Origin: Grimontia celer
GTDB taxonomy: Bacteria; Pseudomonadota; Gammaproteobacteria; Enterobacterales; Vibrionaceae
Assembly (NCBI RefSeq): GCF_900055185.1
Contig: NZ_FIZX01000001.1
Location: forward strand, 1,674,001 to 1,738,000
DNA: 64,000 bases
Direction: 5' to 3'
Shown piece after piece: positions 26,371-35,985 of the stretch (position 1 is the first letter of the stretch; every line of letters begins with the position of its first letter). Made by a program: the position numbers and the translations under genes. The notes under the pieces were generated by a model. That model worked only from the letters and a program-made list of their open reading frames with translations. It made no database searches and was not told where the DNA came from.

Positions 26371-26386
26371 TGAAATTTACATTTCA
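26371..26386. promoter_or_regulatory. Candidate inositol-regulator site 3 (TGAAA-N6-TTTCA)
   Basis: TGAAATTTACATTTCA has the same arms and spacer as the two sites before iolC, and in fact 6-bp perfect arms. It is placed midway between the divergent iolB and PhyH-type genes, about 85 and 60 bp from their starts. Confidence 0.6.
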
Positions 26387-26447
26387 TTTTTAGCGCTATA
26401 GTGAAACAATAAATGTCATCACACGAATCAGCCAAAGAGGTCACGCT

Positions 26448-27623
26448 ATGGATTTGCACTCCCCTCCACGCCTTTCGTTTTTCAGTAAGGCAAACTGCGA
26501 TATTGAAGCCTTCGCAAAAATTTGCGCTTCCCAAACCACCAATAAAGCCGACTATCCCTTGGCTGATGACATCATTGACAACGTGGTGATATTTGATGGT
26601 GATGCTATGCGCTCTGCTGGATCAAATGTCGGAGCTTTTCAGGACGAAATCGCCCACGCACTACAATACGGACCGGGTGTGATTGCCATTAAACGTTTCT
26701 ATGACAACGCCGCCGTGATTGATGAAATGAGCGAAGTATTCGAAAAAATCCTTGGGGCGGAGAAGGGGTTTGGCGCAGGAGACCACTTTGGCAAAACAGG
26801 TCCACAAGCTAATGGACGCATCTGGAATGTGTTCCAGAAAAGTGCCGAAGCTGACCCGGAAACCTTCGTTGATTACTACAAAAACCCGCTATTAACCTGT
26901 GTCAGTGAGGCCTGGCTGGGCCCGCATTATCAGGTGACGGCGCAGGTCAATATTGTACGCCCCGGCGGTGAAGCGCAGGTTTCACACCGTGATTACCATC
27001 TAGGCTTTCAGGTGCCGGAAGAAACGGTTCGTTACCCGCTTCACGCTCAGCAGATGTCGGCGATGCTGACGTTGCAAGGTGCAGTCGCGCATACCGATAT
27101 GCCGCTTGAGAGCGGCCCAACCAAGCTATTGCCTTTCTCACAGCAATACCCGCTTGGATACATTGCATACCATCAGAAAGCGTTTCAGGACTTTTTTGAA
27201 TCTCACTACATTCAGGTTCCCTTAGAAAAAGGCGATGCCGTGTTTTTCAACCCGGCGCTGTTCCACGCAGCCGGCGCAAATGTGACGGATGATTTCCATC
27301 GAAGCGCTAACCTGCTGCAAATATCGTCGGCTTTCGCTAAACCGATGGAAACCGTCGACTCTGCGGCAATTTGTAGAAAGCTCTATCCCACTCTTCAATC
27401 ACGCTGGCAAGAAGGCTCACTGTCGTCGGCTGAAAAAGCCGCCATCGCCACTGCCGCCGCAGATGGCTACGCCTTCCCAACCAACCTGGATACGGATCCC
27501 CCGATTGGCGGGCTGGCACCTGAATCCATGGAAGCCCTGCTCTGCCGGGCGCTGGATGAAAATATGGATGCTGATACCTTCGAGATTGCACTCGCTCAAT
27601 TGAAGGAAAAACAGCGGGCATAA
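26448..27623 (+). CDS. Phytanoyl-CoA dioxygenase (PhyH) family Fe(II)/2-oxoglutarate enzyme
   Basis: 391 residues of the PhyH superfamily. The iron triad can be read as His-x-Asp in VSHRDYHLGF near residue 181 and a distal His in FFNPALFHAAGAN near 275, followed by the Arg in HRSANLL for 2-oxoglutarate. Such enzymes hydroxylate small molecules or remove O-methyl groups by hydroxylation. Its shared regulatory region with iolB-iolG suggests a role in using an inositol derivative, perhaps an O-methyl inositol; this is inference. AGAGGT precedes the ATG. Confidence 0.82.
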   Translation: MDLHSPPRLSFFSKANCDIEAFAKICASQTTNKADYPLADDIIDNVVIFDGDAMRSAGSNVGAFQDEIAHALQYGPGVIAIKRFYDNAAVIDEMSEVFEKILGAEKGFGAGDHFGKTGPQANGRIWNVFQKSAEADPETFVDYYKNPLLTCVSEAWLGPHYQVTAQVNIVRPGGEAQVSHRDYHLGFQVPEETVRYPLHAQQMSAMLTLQGAVAHTDMPLESGPTKLLPFSQQYPLGYIAYHQKAFQDFFESHYIQVPLEKGDAVFFNPALFHAAGANVTDDFHRSANLLQISSAFAKPMETVDSAAICRKLYPTLQSRWQEGSLSSAEKAAIATAAADGYAFPTNLDTDPPIGGLAPESMEALLCRALDENMDADTFEIALAQLKEKQRA

Positions 27624-27660
27624 AAAAGCACTGAGCCCAGCGGTTGCCGGGCTCAGTGTT
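27622..27660. terminator. Bidirectional terminator between the PhyH-type gene and rtx1
   Basis: CACTGAGCCC (27629-27638) pairs with GGGCTCAGTG (27649-27658). The A tract at 27622-27627 supplies a T tract for transcripts arriving on the minus strand. Confidence 0.85.
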
Positions 27661-27678
27661 CTCATAATTGCGCGCGAT

Positions 27679-29829
27679 TTAGATAATGCTGACACCGTCT
27701 TGATAGACATTTTCTGCATCAGTCCAAATCGTGATGGTGTCATGCACCGCATGGTCAAACACATATGCTTGCAGTTCGCCAACTTGTGCGCCGCTCAGAC
27801 CAAGAATGGAAATCATCTCTACGGAAAGCGTGGCTGATGGTGTACCTGCAACGTTGTATTCCCAACCGTCAGACTCCAGGTTGAAGGAGTCATCACCTTC
27901 GCCCAGATAAGCAACAAATCCATTCCACTCACCTGGGTCAACAAAGGTCGTTGACTGAGGAAGGTCAGATTGCGCATGAATCGCAAAGGCGCTGACAGAA
28001 ACTGACTGGTCCCCTTCATCACCGATTGCTGCTTCCACCTGCGCGATAGGATTTTCCCCACCCGCGGTCACGCCATATGAGACGCCAGTGAAATCAACAT
28101 TGGCATCGCCTTCAATGATCAGCTGGTCAAAGCCACGGTCGCCCAAGTAAACATTGTCATTGGCGTTAATGAAGTTGATGTCTGAGAAGTCTTCTGCGTC
28201 AAAAAGCAGGATGTCATCACCCTCACTACCGCGGTAAATATCCAAACCTGTGCCGCCATCAAGGAGATAATCTTCATCAAAACCGGCTTCAAGGATGTCA
28301 TTGCCCGCGCCGCCATAGAGCTCATCGCTGCCGCTACCGCCTTTCAGTAAATCATCACCTTCTCCGCCATAAATGATGTCATCACCCGCGTTACCGTAGA
28401 GCACGTCGTTACCCGCGCCGCCATGAATGGTGTCATCACCTGTGCCACCGCGAATATCATCATCACCGTCGTTACCTTCGATGTAGTCGTCACCCTGCTC
28501 ACCATAGATGGTGTCATTACCCTCTCCGCCATACAGCATGTCGTCGTCGCCTTCGCTGTCGGGTTTCTGTTTGAGTGAGACATTGTCAATCAGTGCGCCA
28601 TAGGTGTCGGATTTGCCTTCCCCTTCAAAACGGATACTGATGAAGTCCATACCCTGTGGAATGGTCACGTCAGTAGCAAACGACACATAGTGATCATTGG
28701 CTTGGGTGTTGTTGAAGAACTGGGAATAAATGACATTGCCCTCTTGGTCAAATACCTTGACTTCGAACTGGCTGGTCGAGGTGTCAGAACCGCGGTAACG
28801 GTTGGCATAGTCAAAAGACAGCGCAAGTGTCGCATCACCATTCTCAGCCAAACCTGTGATGTCGACATCCTGCTGAACCCATGTATTGGTGTGGCTATCC
28901 AGCTCCAGCACAGTGTTGGTCACATCATTCTGTGGTGTGCCGCCGAAAGTGCCCTGTTGCAGCTCAATTTTGTTGCTGCCCGGTGTATACCAGCCTGTGA
29001 CCTGATGATCTTCCAACAAACTCCAATGATTGGTCGTATTGTTGCCGTAATCTTCAAAGTCCCCATTGATGAGAAGCTCACGGGTGCCGTTGACATCAAA
29101 GCCGTCGTTACCGTAGATAACATCGTCACCTCCGCTGCCGTAAACTTCATCGTTACCGTTGCCACCATAAAGAGTGTCGTTGCCCGTCAGGCCATCGATA
29201 AAGTCATCACCTTCAAAACCATTGATGGTGTCGTTAACATCACCCACCGTTGACGTCGTCAGCTCAACGTTATCAATCAATGCGCCATAGCTGTCAGACT
29301 TACCTTTGGCTTCAAAGCGAAGGGAAATGCCTGTTGTTCCCTCTGGCACGTCGAAGTCGATGTCAAAGTTAACGTAGCTGGTATTGGGCTGGGTGTTATC
29401 GAAGAACTGGCTGTAAAGCAGGTTACCCTCGTTGTCCAATACCTTCACTTCGAATTGGCTGGTTGATGTGTCCGAGCCGCGATAGCGGTTGGCAAAATCA
29501 AACGAAAGGCTGAGTGTTGCGTCTCCCGACTCTGTTAAATTGGTGACATCGACATCTTGCTGCACCCAGGTGTTGGTGTGGCTATCAAGCTCCAGCACAG
29601 TGTTAGACACGCTGTTTACAGGTGTGCCTCCGAATGTGCCCTGTTGCAACTCGATTTTGTTGGTACCCGGTGTGTACCAGCCCGCCACCTGATTGTCGTC
29701 GAACAGCCCCCAAGTGTTGGAGGTGTCGTCTCCCCAGGCTTCGAAATCACCATTAATAAGAAGATTGTTGCTTTGTTCTATGTCGCCATAGAGCGTATCG
29801 ACACCGCTGGTGCCATTGATTATTGCCAT
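27679..29829 (-). CDS. RTX-type calcium-binding protein 1 with two DUF642-like domains
   Basis: 716 residues, acidic, no N-terminal signal peptide; it begins MAIINGTSGVDTLYGD. Two similar jelly-roll domains (about residues 22-190 and 250-420: NGDFE, GWYTPG-NKIELQQGTFGGTP, LELDSHTNTWVQQDV, YGALIDNV) resemble DUF642/galactose-binding-like modules. They alternate with GGxGxDxUx calcium-binding nonapeptides (about 197-245 and 428-550). The last ~165 residues are a module shared with the three neighbouring proteins and end in hydrophobic residues, as type I secretion substrates do. Probably a secreted, Ca2+-folded carbohydrate- or surface-binding protein. GAGGACAAAGGT precedes the ATG. Confidence 0.85.
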   Translation of the reverse strand: MAIINGTSGVDTLYGDIEQSNNLLINGDFEAWGDDTSNTWGLFDDNQVAGWYTPGTNKIELQQGTFGGTPVNSVSNTVLELDSHTNTWVQQDVDVTNLTESGDATLSLSFDFANRYRGSDTSTSQFEVKVLDNEGNLLYSQFFDNTQPNTSYVNFDIDFDVPEGTTGISLRFEAKGKSDSYGALIDNVELTTSTVGDVNDTINGFEGDDFIDGLTGNDTLYGGNGNDEVYGSGGDDVIYGNDGFDVNGTRELLINGDFEDYGNNTTNHWSLLEDHQVTGWYTPGSNKIELQQGTFGGTPQNDVTNTVLELDSHTNTWVQQDVDITGLAENGDATLALSFDYANRYRGSDTSTSQFEVKVFDQEGNVIYSQFFNNTQANDHYVSFATDVTIPQGMDFISIRFEGEGKSDTYGALIDNVSLKQKPDSEGDDDMLYGGEGNDTIYGEQGDDYIEGNDGDDDIRGGTGDDTIHGGAGNDVLYGNAGDDIIYGGEGDDLLKGGSGSDELYGGAGNDILEAGFDEDYLLDGGTGLDIYRGSEGDDILLFDAEDFSDINFINANDNVYLGDRGFDQLIIEGDANVDFTGVSYGVTAGGENPIAQVEAAIGDEGDQSVSVSAFAIHAQSDLPQSTTFVDPGEWNGFVAYLGEGDDSFNLESDGWEYNVAGTPSATLSVEMISILGLSGAQVGELQAYVFDHAVHDTITIWTDAENVYQDGVSII

Positions 29830-30156
29830 ACCTTTGTCCTCGTTTCTCTTTTTATGTCACGTCTTCCGCGAGGGCTGAACAGCAATATCGATGCGGTATA
29901 AGCTGATTTCCAGTCTTTGGAAACATCGTCAATCAAAGCCGATTTAGAAACACGTGAATTAGCAAAATCTTTAACTCTAAGACGATTTGAGACAATTCAT
30001 GAGACACATGTTCAGGCGAATCTCAGTCATTTGGTTTATATGGAATGAGATGCGGTATGGAACGGATGCAGAAATTTCGGCTGATTTAAGCATGGTTAGG
30101 GAAAAGAAAAAGCCCGGCAACATGCCGGGCTTTTTAGACGCATTTCTACTGAGGAG
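29830..30156. other. Intergenic region upstream of rtx1
   Basis: 327 bp without a gene, containing the rtx1 promoter and the rtx2 terminator. The leader next to rtx1 (GAGGACAAAGGTATGGC) is the same as that of rtx3. Confidence 0.5.
30107..30135. terminator. Terminator after rtx2
   Basis: AAAAAGCCCGGCA and TGCCGGGCTTTTT flank a 3-base loop; strong in both directions. It separates rtx2 transcription from rtx1. Confidence 0.88.
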
Positions 30157-32790
30157 TTAGAACAATTCGTCACCATTCAGAGTGACAGTCTCAGCATCAG
30201 TCCATACTGTGATGGTTGAGCCTGAGTTGGTCTCGAATACGTAAGCATCCAACTCGGCAACCTGTGTATTGTTCAGGCCCATGAACGCAATCATGTCAGC
30301 TGACAGTTCTGCGGTTGGAGCGGCATCTGCATCCAGCTTCCAGCCATTGCCATCCAGGTTGAAGGTATCGTCACCCGCCCCTAGGTAAGCCACAAAGCCA
30401 TCCCAATCGCCTGGGTCAGTCAAAGAAGCTGACTGGAATGGGTCAGATTGTGCTTTGATAGCGAACGCATTCGCAGTCACAGTCTGGTCGCCCTCGTCAC
30501 CAATCACAGCTTCTACCTGCGCGATTGGCTTAAAGCCAGCGCTCAGGCCGTATGACTCACCTGTCATATCGACGTTTGCATCACCATTCACAATCAGTTG
30601 GTCAAAGCCACGGTCACCGATGTAGATGTTGCCGTTCTCTTGCAGGAAGTTCAGGTCAGAGAAGTCTTCCTGATCGAAGTACATGGTGTCGTTACCTTCA
30701 CTACCTACGTAAAGGTCTTTACCCGTACCGCCATCCAGCACGTAGTCGTCATCATAACCTGCTTGCAGGTAGTCATCACCCGCGCCACCGTATAGCTCAT
30801 CGCTACCGTTACCGCCGCGAAGAATGTCATCACCTTCACCACCGTAAAGGATGTCGTCTCCGTTACCACCCAGAATAGTATCGTTACCTTCGCCGCCGTA
30901 AATAACGTCATTACCTTCGCCACCGTTGATGTTGTCATTACCCTCATCACCGTAAACCAGGTCGTCGTCGTCACCAGAACGAATGAAGTCATCACCTTCA
31001 CCACCGTGAATGGTGTCTTTGTCGCTTACTGTCACTTCTTTCGTGGTTTCAGCGAAATCGGTGTAATCGATCTCTCTCAGGTTCTCATAAGAGTGAGGAA
31101 CCAAAGTCAGGTCAGTCGCTGATGTGATTTCCGGACCTTCGATTTGCAACAGGATCTTGCCGTTTTCTTCAAGGTTCCAGTAGTGGTGCTTGTTGCCATC
31201 CAGGTCCACGTCGATGATCGCGAACTTGTAAACGTTAGTACCGTCGGTGTACTTCAGGGTGTAATCCAGGTTCACCGCGTAGGTGTTGTTACCGATGGTC
31301 ACAGTCTGGGTTTTATCGTCAGAGTACTCATTACAGTAGTTGTCACCGTGGAGCACGCCGTCGTCATCCTGGAAAGTCACTTCTGTCATGCCGCCATCAA
31401 ACGCCAGTTTTGATGGGAAACACCAAGTGTGGAATTCACCGCCAGAAGGCATTGAGAAGTCATCACCCATCACGAACACTTTCGCTGTCGGGTCAGTTTC
31501 GATGGTTTCAGTCGCGATTTGACCACCATAGATGATGTCATCACCTGAACCGCCGTGGATCTCGTCATCGCCCCACTGACCGTAGATGGTGTCGTTACCA
31601 GCACCGCCATCGATGTAATCGTTGTCGTTAGACTTGATGGTTTTCGCAGTAGCGATGTCATCGTAGTCCAAAGAGTTCACGTTCTGGTATGAATGAGGAA
31701 CCAGAGACAAATCCGTCGCGTCGGTGATTTCCGGGCCGTCGATTTGAAGCAGCAGGTTACCGTTCTCGTTCAGGTTGTGGTAGTGGTGGCCATTGCCATC
31801 CAGATCCACATCAATGATCGCAAAGGTGTATACGTTGCCGTCTGAATCACAGTATTTCAGCGAGTAATCCAGGTTCACTGGATACGTCTTACCGTCGATA
31901 GTCACGGTCTGCGATTTGTCGTCTGAGAACTCGTTGCAGTAGTTGTCACCGTTAAGCACACCGTCATCGTCTTGGAAAGTGACTTTCGTGGTGGTGCCAT
32001 CAAACGCCAGCTTTGGTGGGAAAGACCAAGTGTGGAAGTTACCGCTGTCCATGCTGAAGTCTTTGCCCATCTGGAACACAGTCACCGTTGGTTCTTCGCT
32101 GAAGTTTGGCGTTGCTGTGTTGCCGTAGATGATGTCGTCACCGTCACCGCCAAACAGCTTATCGTTGCCGTTTTCGCCAGAGATGTGGTCGTTACCTTTC
32201 AGACCATAAACGGTGTCGTCGCCATTGCCCGCTGTGATGGTGTCATCAAGATCAGCTGGGTCGATAGTTTGTGGCTCAGTGATGTCATCGTAGTTCAGGC
32301 TGCTGACGTTCTGGTAAGAGTTAGGTACCAAGGTCAGGTCAGTGCTGCTAGTGATTTCTGGGCCATCGATTTGGATCAGGATTTTCCCGTTTTCGCCAAT
32401 GTTGCAGTAGTGGTGACCGTTACCGTCTGAATCCACATCAACAATCGCGAAGGTGTAAACATTGCCGTCGCTGTCACAGTACTTGAGGCTGTAATCAACG
32501 TTTGCAGAGTATTCCTGACCATCAATTGAAACAGTCTGGGATTTGTCGTCAGAGAACTCATTACAACGGTCATCGCCGTTCAGCTGACCATCATCATCAT
32601 TGTAAGTTACGGTTGACGTGGAACCGGTAAAGCTCAACTTAGGAGGGAAAGACCAAGTGTGGAAATTGCCGCTATCCATGTTGAAATCGGCGCCCATCAC
32701 AAATACTGCACCGGTTTTCTGATCGCTGCTGCCGCTGCCGATATCGCCGTACAGTGTATCTGCGCCTGAAGTTCCGTTAATGTCTGCCAT
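30157..32790 (-). CDS. RTX-type calcium-binding protein 2 with three copies of an unrecognised domain
   Basis: 877 residues from the ATG at 32790 (MADINGTSGADTLYGD), chosen because it matches the N termini and the GAGGAC leader of the paralogues; the in-frame start at 32808 does not. Three copies of a ~142-residue domain lie near residues 29-170, 238-380 and 434-575. Each has FHTW-(S/C)-FP-(P/S)-KL, then NDDDG or QDDDG, CNE(F/Y)SDDK(S/T)QTV, FAI(V/I)DVD-DGN-HHY, and DGPEIT or EGPEIT followed by LVP-SY. I do not recognise this family. RTX nonapeptides separate the copies and fill residues ~580-715; the shared C-terminal module follows and ends NGDELF. Confidence 0.82.
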   Translation of the reverse strand: MADINGTSGADTLYGDIGSGSSDQKTGAVFVMGADFNMDSGNFHTWSFPPKLSFTGSTSTVTYNDDDGQLNGDDRCNEFSDDKSQTVSIDGQEYSANVDYSLKYCDSDGNVYTFAIVDVDSDGNGHHYCNIGENGKILIQIDGPEITSSTDLTLVPNSYQNVSSLNYDDITEPQTIDPADLDDTITAGNGDDTVYGLKGNDHISGENGNDKLFGGDGDDIIYGNTATPNFSEEPTVTVFQMGKDFSMDSGNFHTWSFPPKLAFDGTTTKVTFQDDDGVLNGDNYCNEFSDDKSQTVTIDGKTYPVNLDYSLKYCDSDGNVYTFAIIDVDLDGNGHHYHNLNENGNLLLQIDGPEITDATDLSLVPHSYQNVNSLDYDDIATAKTIKSNDNDYIDGGAGNDTIYGQWGDDEIHGGSGDDIIYGGQIATETIETDPTAKVFVMGDDFSMPSGGEFHTWCFPSKLAFDGGMTEVTFQDDDGVLHGDNYCNEYSDDKTQTVTIGNNTYAVNLDYTLKYTDGTNVYKFAIIDVDLDGNKHHYWNLEENGKILLQIEGPEITSATDLTLVPHSYENLREIDYTDFAETTKEVTVSDKDTIHGGEGDDFIRSGDDDDLVYGDEGNDNINGGEGNDVIYGGEGNDTILGGNGDDILYGGEGDDILRGGNGSDELYGGAGDDYLQAGYDDDYVLDGGTGKDLYVGSEGNDTMYFDQEDFSDLNFLQENGNIYIGDRGFDQLIVNGDANVDMTGESYGLSAGFKPIAQVEAVIGDEGDQTVTANAFAIKAQSDPFQSASLTDPGDWDGFVAYLGAGDDTFNLDGNGWKLDADAAPTAELSADMIAFMGLNNTQVAELDAYVFETNSGSTITVWTDAETVTLNGDELF

Positions 32791-33222
32791 TACCGCTGTC
32801 CTCGTCATCCATTGGGGTTACGCCTACACATGAAGCTATGAAATCAGTTGAGTAATCTTTAACAATTAGAGAGTGCTCATATTCGAGATAACTAACATCT
32901 GTCAGCGCCTGCTGTGACAACAGTTTTATTGATAAGACAGGCTCAAACAACGGATCTATTGCAGATTCAGAATATAGTCAGCGAGCGGAATTAATACGGT
33001 TGAAAGGCACAATGAATGAAGTGCCATTAGTCAGATTATAAAAGGACTAGTTTCATACAGCCTCTCGGCAGCGTGTCCAGATAATTAACACAGCCGGTTT
33101 TGGATATTGGAAGAGCAACATCGTCCTTTCTTTGGTTACCTGCCTGAATTCAGTCGTGACGGGCTTTCGGAATAAAAAAAGCCCGGCAATTGCCGGGCTG
33201 AACAAATAGAGATGAGCGTCTC
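32791..33222. other. Intergenic region upstream of rtx2
   Basis: 432 bp without a gene. The stretch 32884-32953 is clearly related to 36090-36161 upstream of rtx3 (shared CAGCGC, TGTGACAA, AGTTTTA and AAGACA words in the same order), so it is likely the promoter/regulatory region. The rtx3 terminator is at the other end. Confidence 0.55.
33174..33199 (-). terminator. Terminator after rtx3
   Basis: AGCCCGGCAATTGCCGGGCT (33180-33199) is a perfect palindrome; the A tract at 33174-33180 gives a T tract on the minus strand. Confidence 0.88.
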
Positions 33223-35985
33223 TTAAAAAATATCGTTACCGTCTTGCGTGAAGTGTTCAGCATCGGTCCAGATAGTGATCGTTGAACCTGAGCTGTTCTC
33301 AAACACGTATGCATCCAGCTCGCCAACCTGGGTATTCGTCAGACCCATGTAAGCAATCATGTCTGCAGACAGTTCTGCTGTTGGTGCAGCGTCTGAATCA
33401 TACGTCCAGCCTGCCGCTTCCAGGTTAAAGGTGTCATCACCTGCGCCCAGGTATGCCACAAAACCATCCCAATCGCCCGGGTCAGTCAGAGACTCTGACT
33501 GGAACGGGTCAGACTGTGCGCGGATAGCAAATGCATTCGCAGTAACAGTCTGGTCGCCCTCATCAGCCACTACCGCCTCTACCTGAGTAATCGGCTTAGG
33601 ACCGGACGTGATGCCGTAAGACTTCCCAGTTAAGTCAACGTTCGCGTCACCCGTTACGATTAGTTGGTCGAAACCACGGTTACCGTTGTAAATGTTGCCG
33701 TTCTCGGTCAGGAAATCGACATCTGAGAAGTCTTCCTGATCGAAGTACATGGTGTCATTGCCTTCACTACCAATGTAGATATCAAGGCCTGCGCCACCGT
33801 CCAACACGTAGTCGTCATCGTAGCCAGCTTGCAGGTAATCATTACCTTCGCCACCGTAAAGCTCATCGCTACCGTTACCGCCACGCAGGATGTCGTCGCC
33901 TTTACCACCGTAGATGATGTCGTCGCCGTTACCACCTAACAGGGTGTCGTTACCTTCACCGCCGTAAATAACGTCGTTACCTTCACCACCATTAATGTCA
34001 TCGTTACCCGCATCACCGTGAACAACATCGTTACCATCGCCAGAACGGATGAAATCGTTACCGTCACCGCCATAGATGGTGTCGTTGTCAGAGTAAAGCT
34101 TCTGCTGCTCAACAGTGATGGTGAATGTGGTGTCGTTGAAGTCTTTGTCACCCAGGTTCCAAAGGTCTTCCCACTTAGATGTATCACCGTCTACTTTCTC
34201 GTGGTCTTTGCCATCGCCGTTTTCTGCCGCATTAGATACGTAAACGACTGAGCTAGAAGAACCTTGCGTGATGGTCGAGCTAGAACCTGAAAGATTCAGT
34301 TCAACAGAACCAACGTCGAAGCCTTTGCGGTCGCCATTTGGAATCAGGAACATGCCGAAAGAGACGCCGCCTGACACATCAATATCAACACTCAGTTCAG
34401 ACACGTTTTTCACGTTATCTGCGATAACTTCTGCGCGTAGGATGTTACCGTTCGCGTCAACCACGTAGTAACCAATGCTGTTGTTGTACGCTGCGCTGTG
34501 AGTAAAGTCGCTGACAGAGATAGTGACAGTGTCTTCGCCTTGCAGGTTGTAAACCGTTGCGCCGTCGACGTTCTCGAGGTCGAAAGTTTTGCTCGCCTCA
34601 GAACCACCGTAGATGGTGTCGTCACCTTCGCCACCGTGGATTTCGTCGTCACCGTGCTCGCCGTAGATAGTGTCGTTACCCGCACCACCGTAGATGGTGT
34701 CGTTGTCGTCTTCTACGTTCACTTTTTGCTTCAGGGAAACGTTATCAATCAACGCACCGTAGCTGTCTGAACGGCCTTCGGCTTCAAAGCGAACAGTGAT
34801 GTAGTCAACGCCTTGTGGCAGAACCACATCATCAGAGAATGACTCATAGTGGTCGTTTGCCTGAGTGTTAGCGAAGTACTTGGAGTAGAGCACATTGCCT
34901 GCACTGTCGAACACTTTCACTTCGAACTGGCTAGTTGAAGTGTCGCTGCCGCGGTAACGGTTTGCGTAGTCAAACGACAGATCCAGAACTGCGTCGCCGT
35001 CTGCTGCCAGGCCTGACACGTTCACATCTTGTTGAACCCAAGTGTTGCGATGGCTGTCTAGCTCCAGAACGGTGTTGGTCACATCATTCTGTGGTGTGCC
35101 ACCAAACGTGCCCTGTTGCAGTTCGATTTTGTTAGTGCCCGGCGTGTACCAACCTGTTACTTGGTGATCGTGGAACAAACCCCACTGGTTGGAAACATTG
35201 TCGCCATAAGTAAGCTCGAAGCCACCATTGACCATCAGCTCACGCTCGCCTGCGCCAAAGCCTTTGTTACCATAAATGGTATCGTCGCCTTCACCGCCTT
35301 TGATGGTGTCGTTACCTTCGCCGCCGTAAAGGGTGTCATTTCCCTGACCGCCATCAATGTAGTCATTGCCTTCGAAACCGTTGATCTTATCGTTCAGGCT
35401 GCCATTGGCATTATTAGTCAGAGATACTTTATCAATCAGCGCGCCGTAGCTATCAGACTGACCTTTACCCTCGAAACGCAAAGTCACACCTGAAGTACCT
35501 GCTGGCACTGAGAAGTCGACTTCAAAGTTGAGGTAGCTTTCGTTTGACTGGGTGTTGTCAAAGTATTTGCTGTAAAGAACGTTACCGTCGTCGTCCATCA
35601 CTTTAACTTCAAACTGGCTGGTCGCGTGGTTGTCGCCTTTATAGCGGTTTGCGTAATCAAAAGAGAGAGACAAAGAAGCATCACCAGACGCTGTCAGGCT
35701 GCTTACGTCTACGTCTTGCTGAACCCAGGTATTACCTGTTGAATCCAGTTCAAGCACAGTGTTAGAAGATGAGTTAGCTGGCGTTCCGCCAAAGTCACCT
35801 TGTTGAAGTTCGATTTTCATGCTGCCCGGCGTATACCAGCCTGCAACTTGGTGATCCTGGAACAGACCCCACTGATCAGATGAATCGTTACCCCAATCTT
35901 CGAAGTCACCATTCATCAACAGATTTTGATTATTCTCATCGCCATACAAAAAATCTGCGTTAGTCGTTCCGTTGATCTCTGCCAT
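33223..35985 (-). CDS. RTX-type calcium-binding protein 3 with two DUF642-like and one DUF4114-like domain
   Basis: 920 residues, no signal peptide, starting MAEINGTTNADFLYGD. Two jelly-roll domains (about 18-188 and 250-415) match those of protein 1 closely. A third, different domain (about 463-630) has IGYYVVDANGNILRAEVI, SFGMFLIPNGDRKG and the ending NLGDKDFNDTTFTI, resembling DUF4114. RTX nonapeptides occur at ~196-242, 420-460 and 635-755. The shared C-terminal module ends DGNDIF. GAGGACAAAGGT precedes the ATG. Likely secreted and Ca2+-dependent in folding; ligand unknown. Confidence 0.85.
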   Translation of the reverse strand: MAEINGTTNADFLYGDENNQNLLMNGDFEDWGNDSSDQWGLFQDHQVAGWYTPGSMKIELQQGDFGGTPANSSSNTVLELDSTGNTWVQQDVDVSSLTASGDASLSLSFDYANRYKGDNHATSQFEVKVMDDDGNVLYSKYFDNTQSNESYLNFEVDFSVPAGTSGVTLRFEGKGQSDSYGALIDKVSLTNNANGSLNDKINGFEGNDYIDGGQGNDTLYGGEGNDTIKGGEGDDTIYGNKGFGAGERELMVNGGFELTYGDNVSNQWGLFHDHQVTGWYTPGTNKIELQQGTFGGTPQNDVTNTVLELDSHRNTWVQQDVNVSGLAADGDAVLDLSFDYANRYRGSDTSTSQFEVKVFDSAGNVLYSKYFANTQANDHYESFSDDVVLPQGVDYITVRFEAEGRSDSYGALIDNVSLKQKVNVEDDNDTIYGGAGNDTIYGEHGDDEIHGGEGDDTIYGGSEASKTFDLENVDGATVYNLQGEDTVTISVSDFTHSAAYNNSIGYYVVDANGNILRAEVIADNVKNVSELSVDIDVSGGVSFGMFLIPNGDRKGFDVGSVELNLSGSSSTITQGSSSSVVYVSNAAENGDGKDHEKVDGDTSKWEDLWNLGDKDFNDTTFTITVEQQKLYSDNDTIYGGDGNDFIRSGDGNDVVHGDAGNDDINGGEGNDVIYGGEGNDTLLGGNGDDIIYGGKGDDILRGGNGSDELYGGEGNDYLQAGYDDDYVLDGGAGLDIYIGSEGNDTMYFDQEDFSDVDFLTENGNIYNGNRGFDQLIVTGDANVDLTGKSYGITSGPKPITQVEAVVADEGDQTVTANAFAIRAQSDPFQSESLTDPGDWDGFVAYLGAGDDTFNLEAAGWTYDSDAAPTAELSADMIAYMGLTNTQVGELDAYVFENSSGSTITIWTDAEHFTQDGNDIF

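Noticed and set aside
28690-29253. 187-codon plus-strand frame inside rtx1
   Set aside because: Antisense shadow created by the biased codons of RTX repeats.
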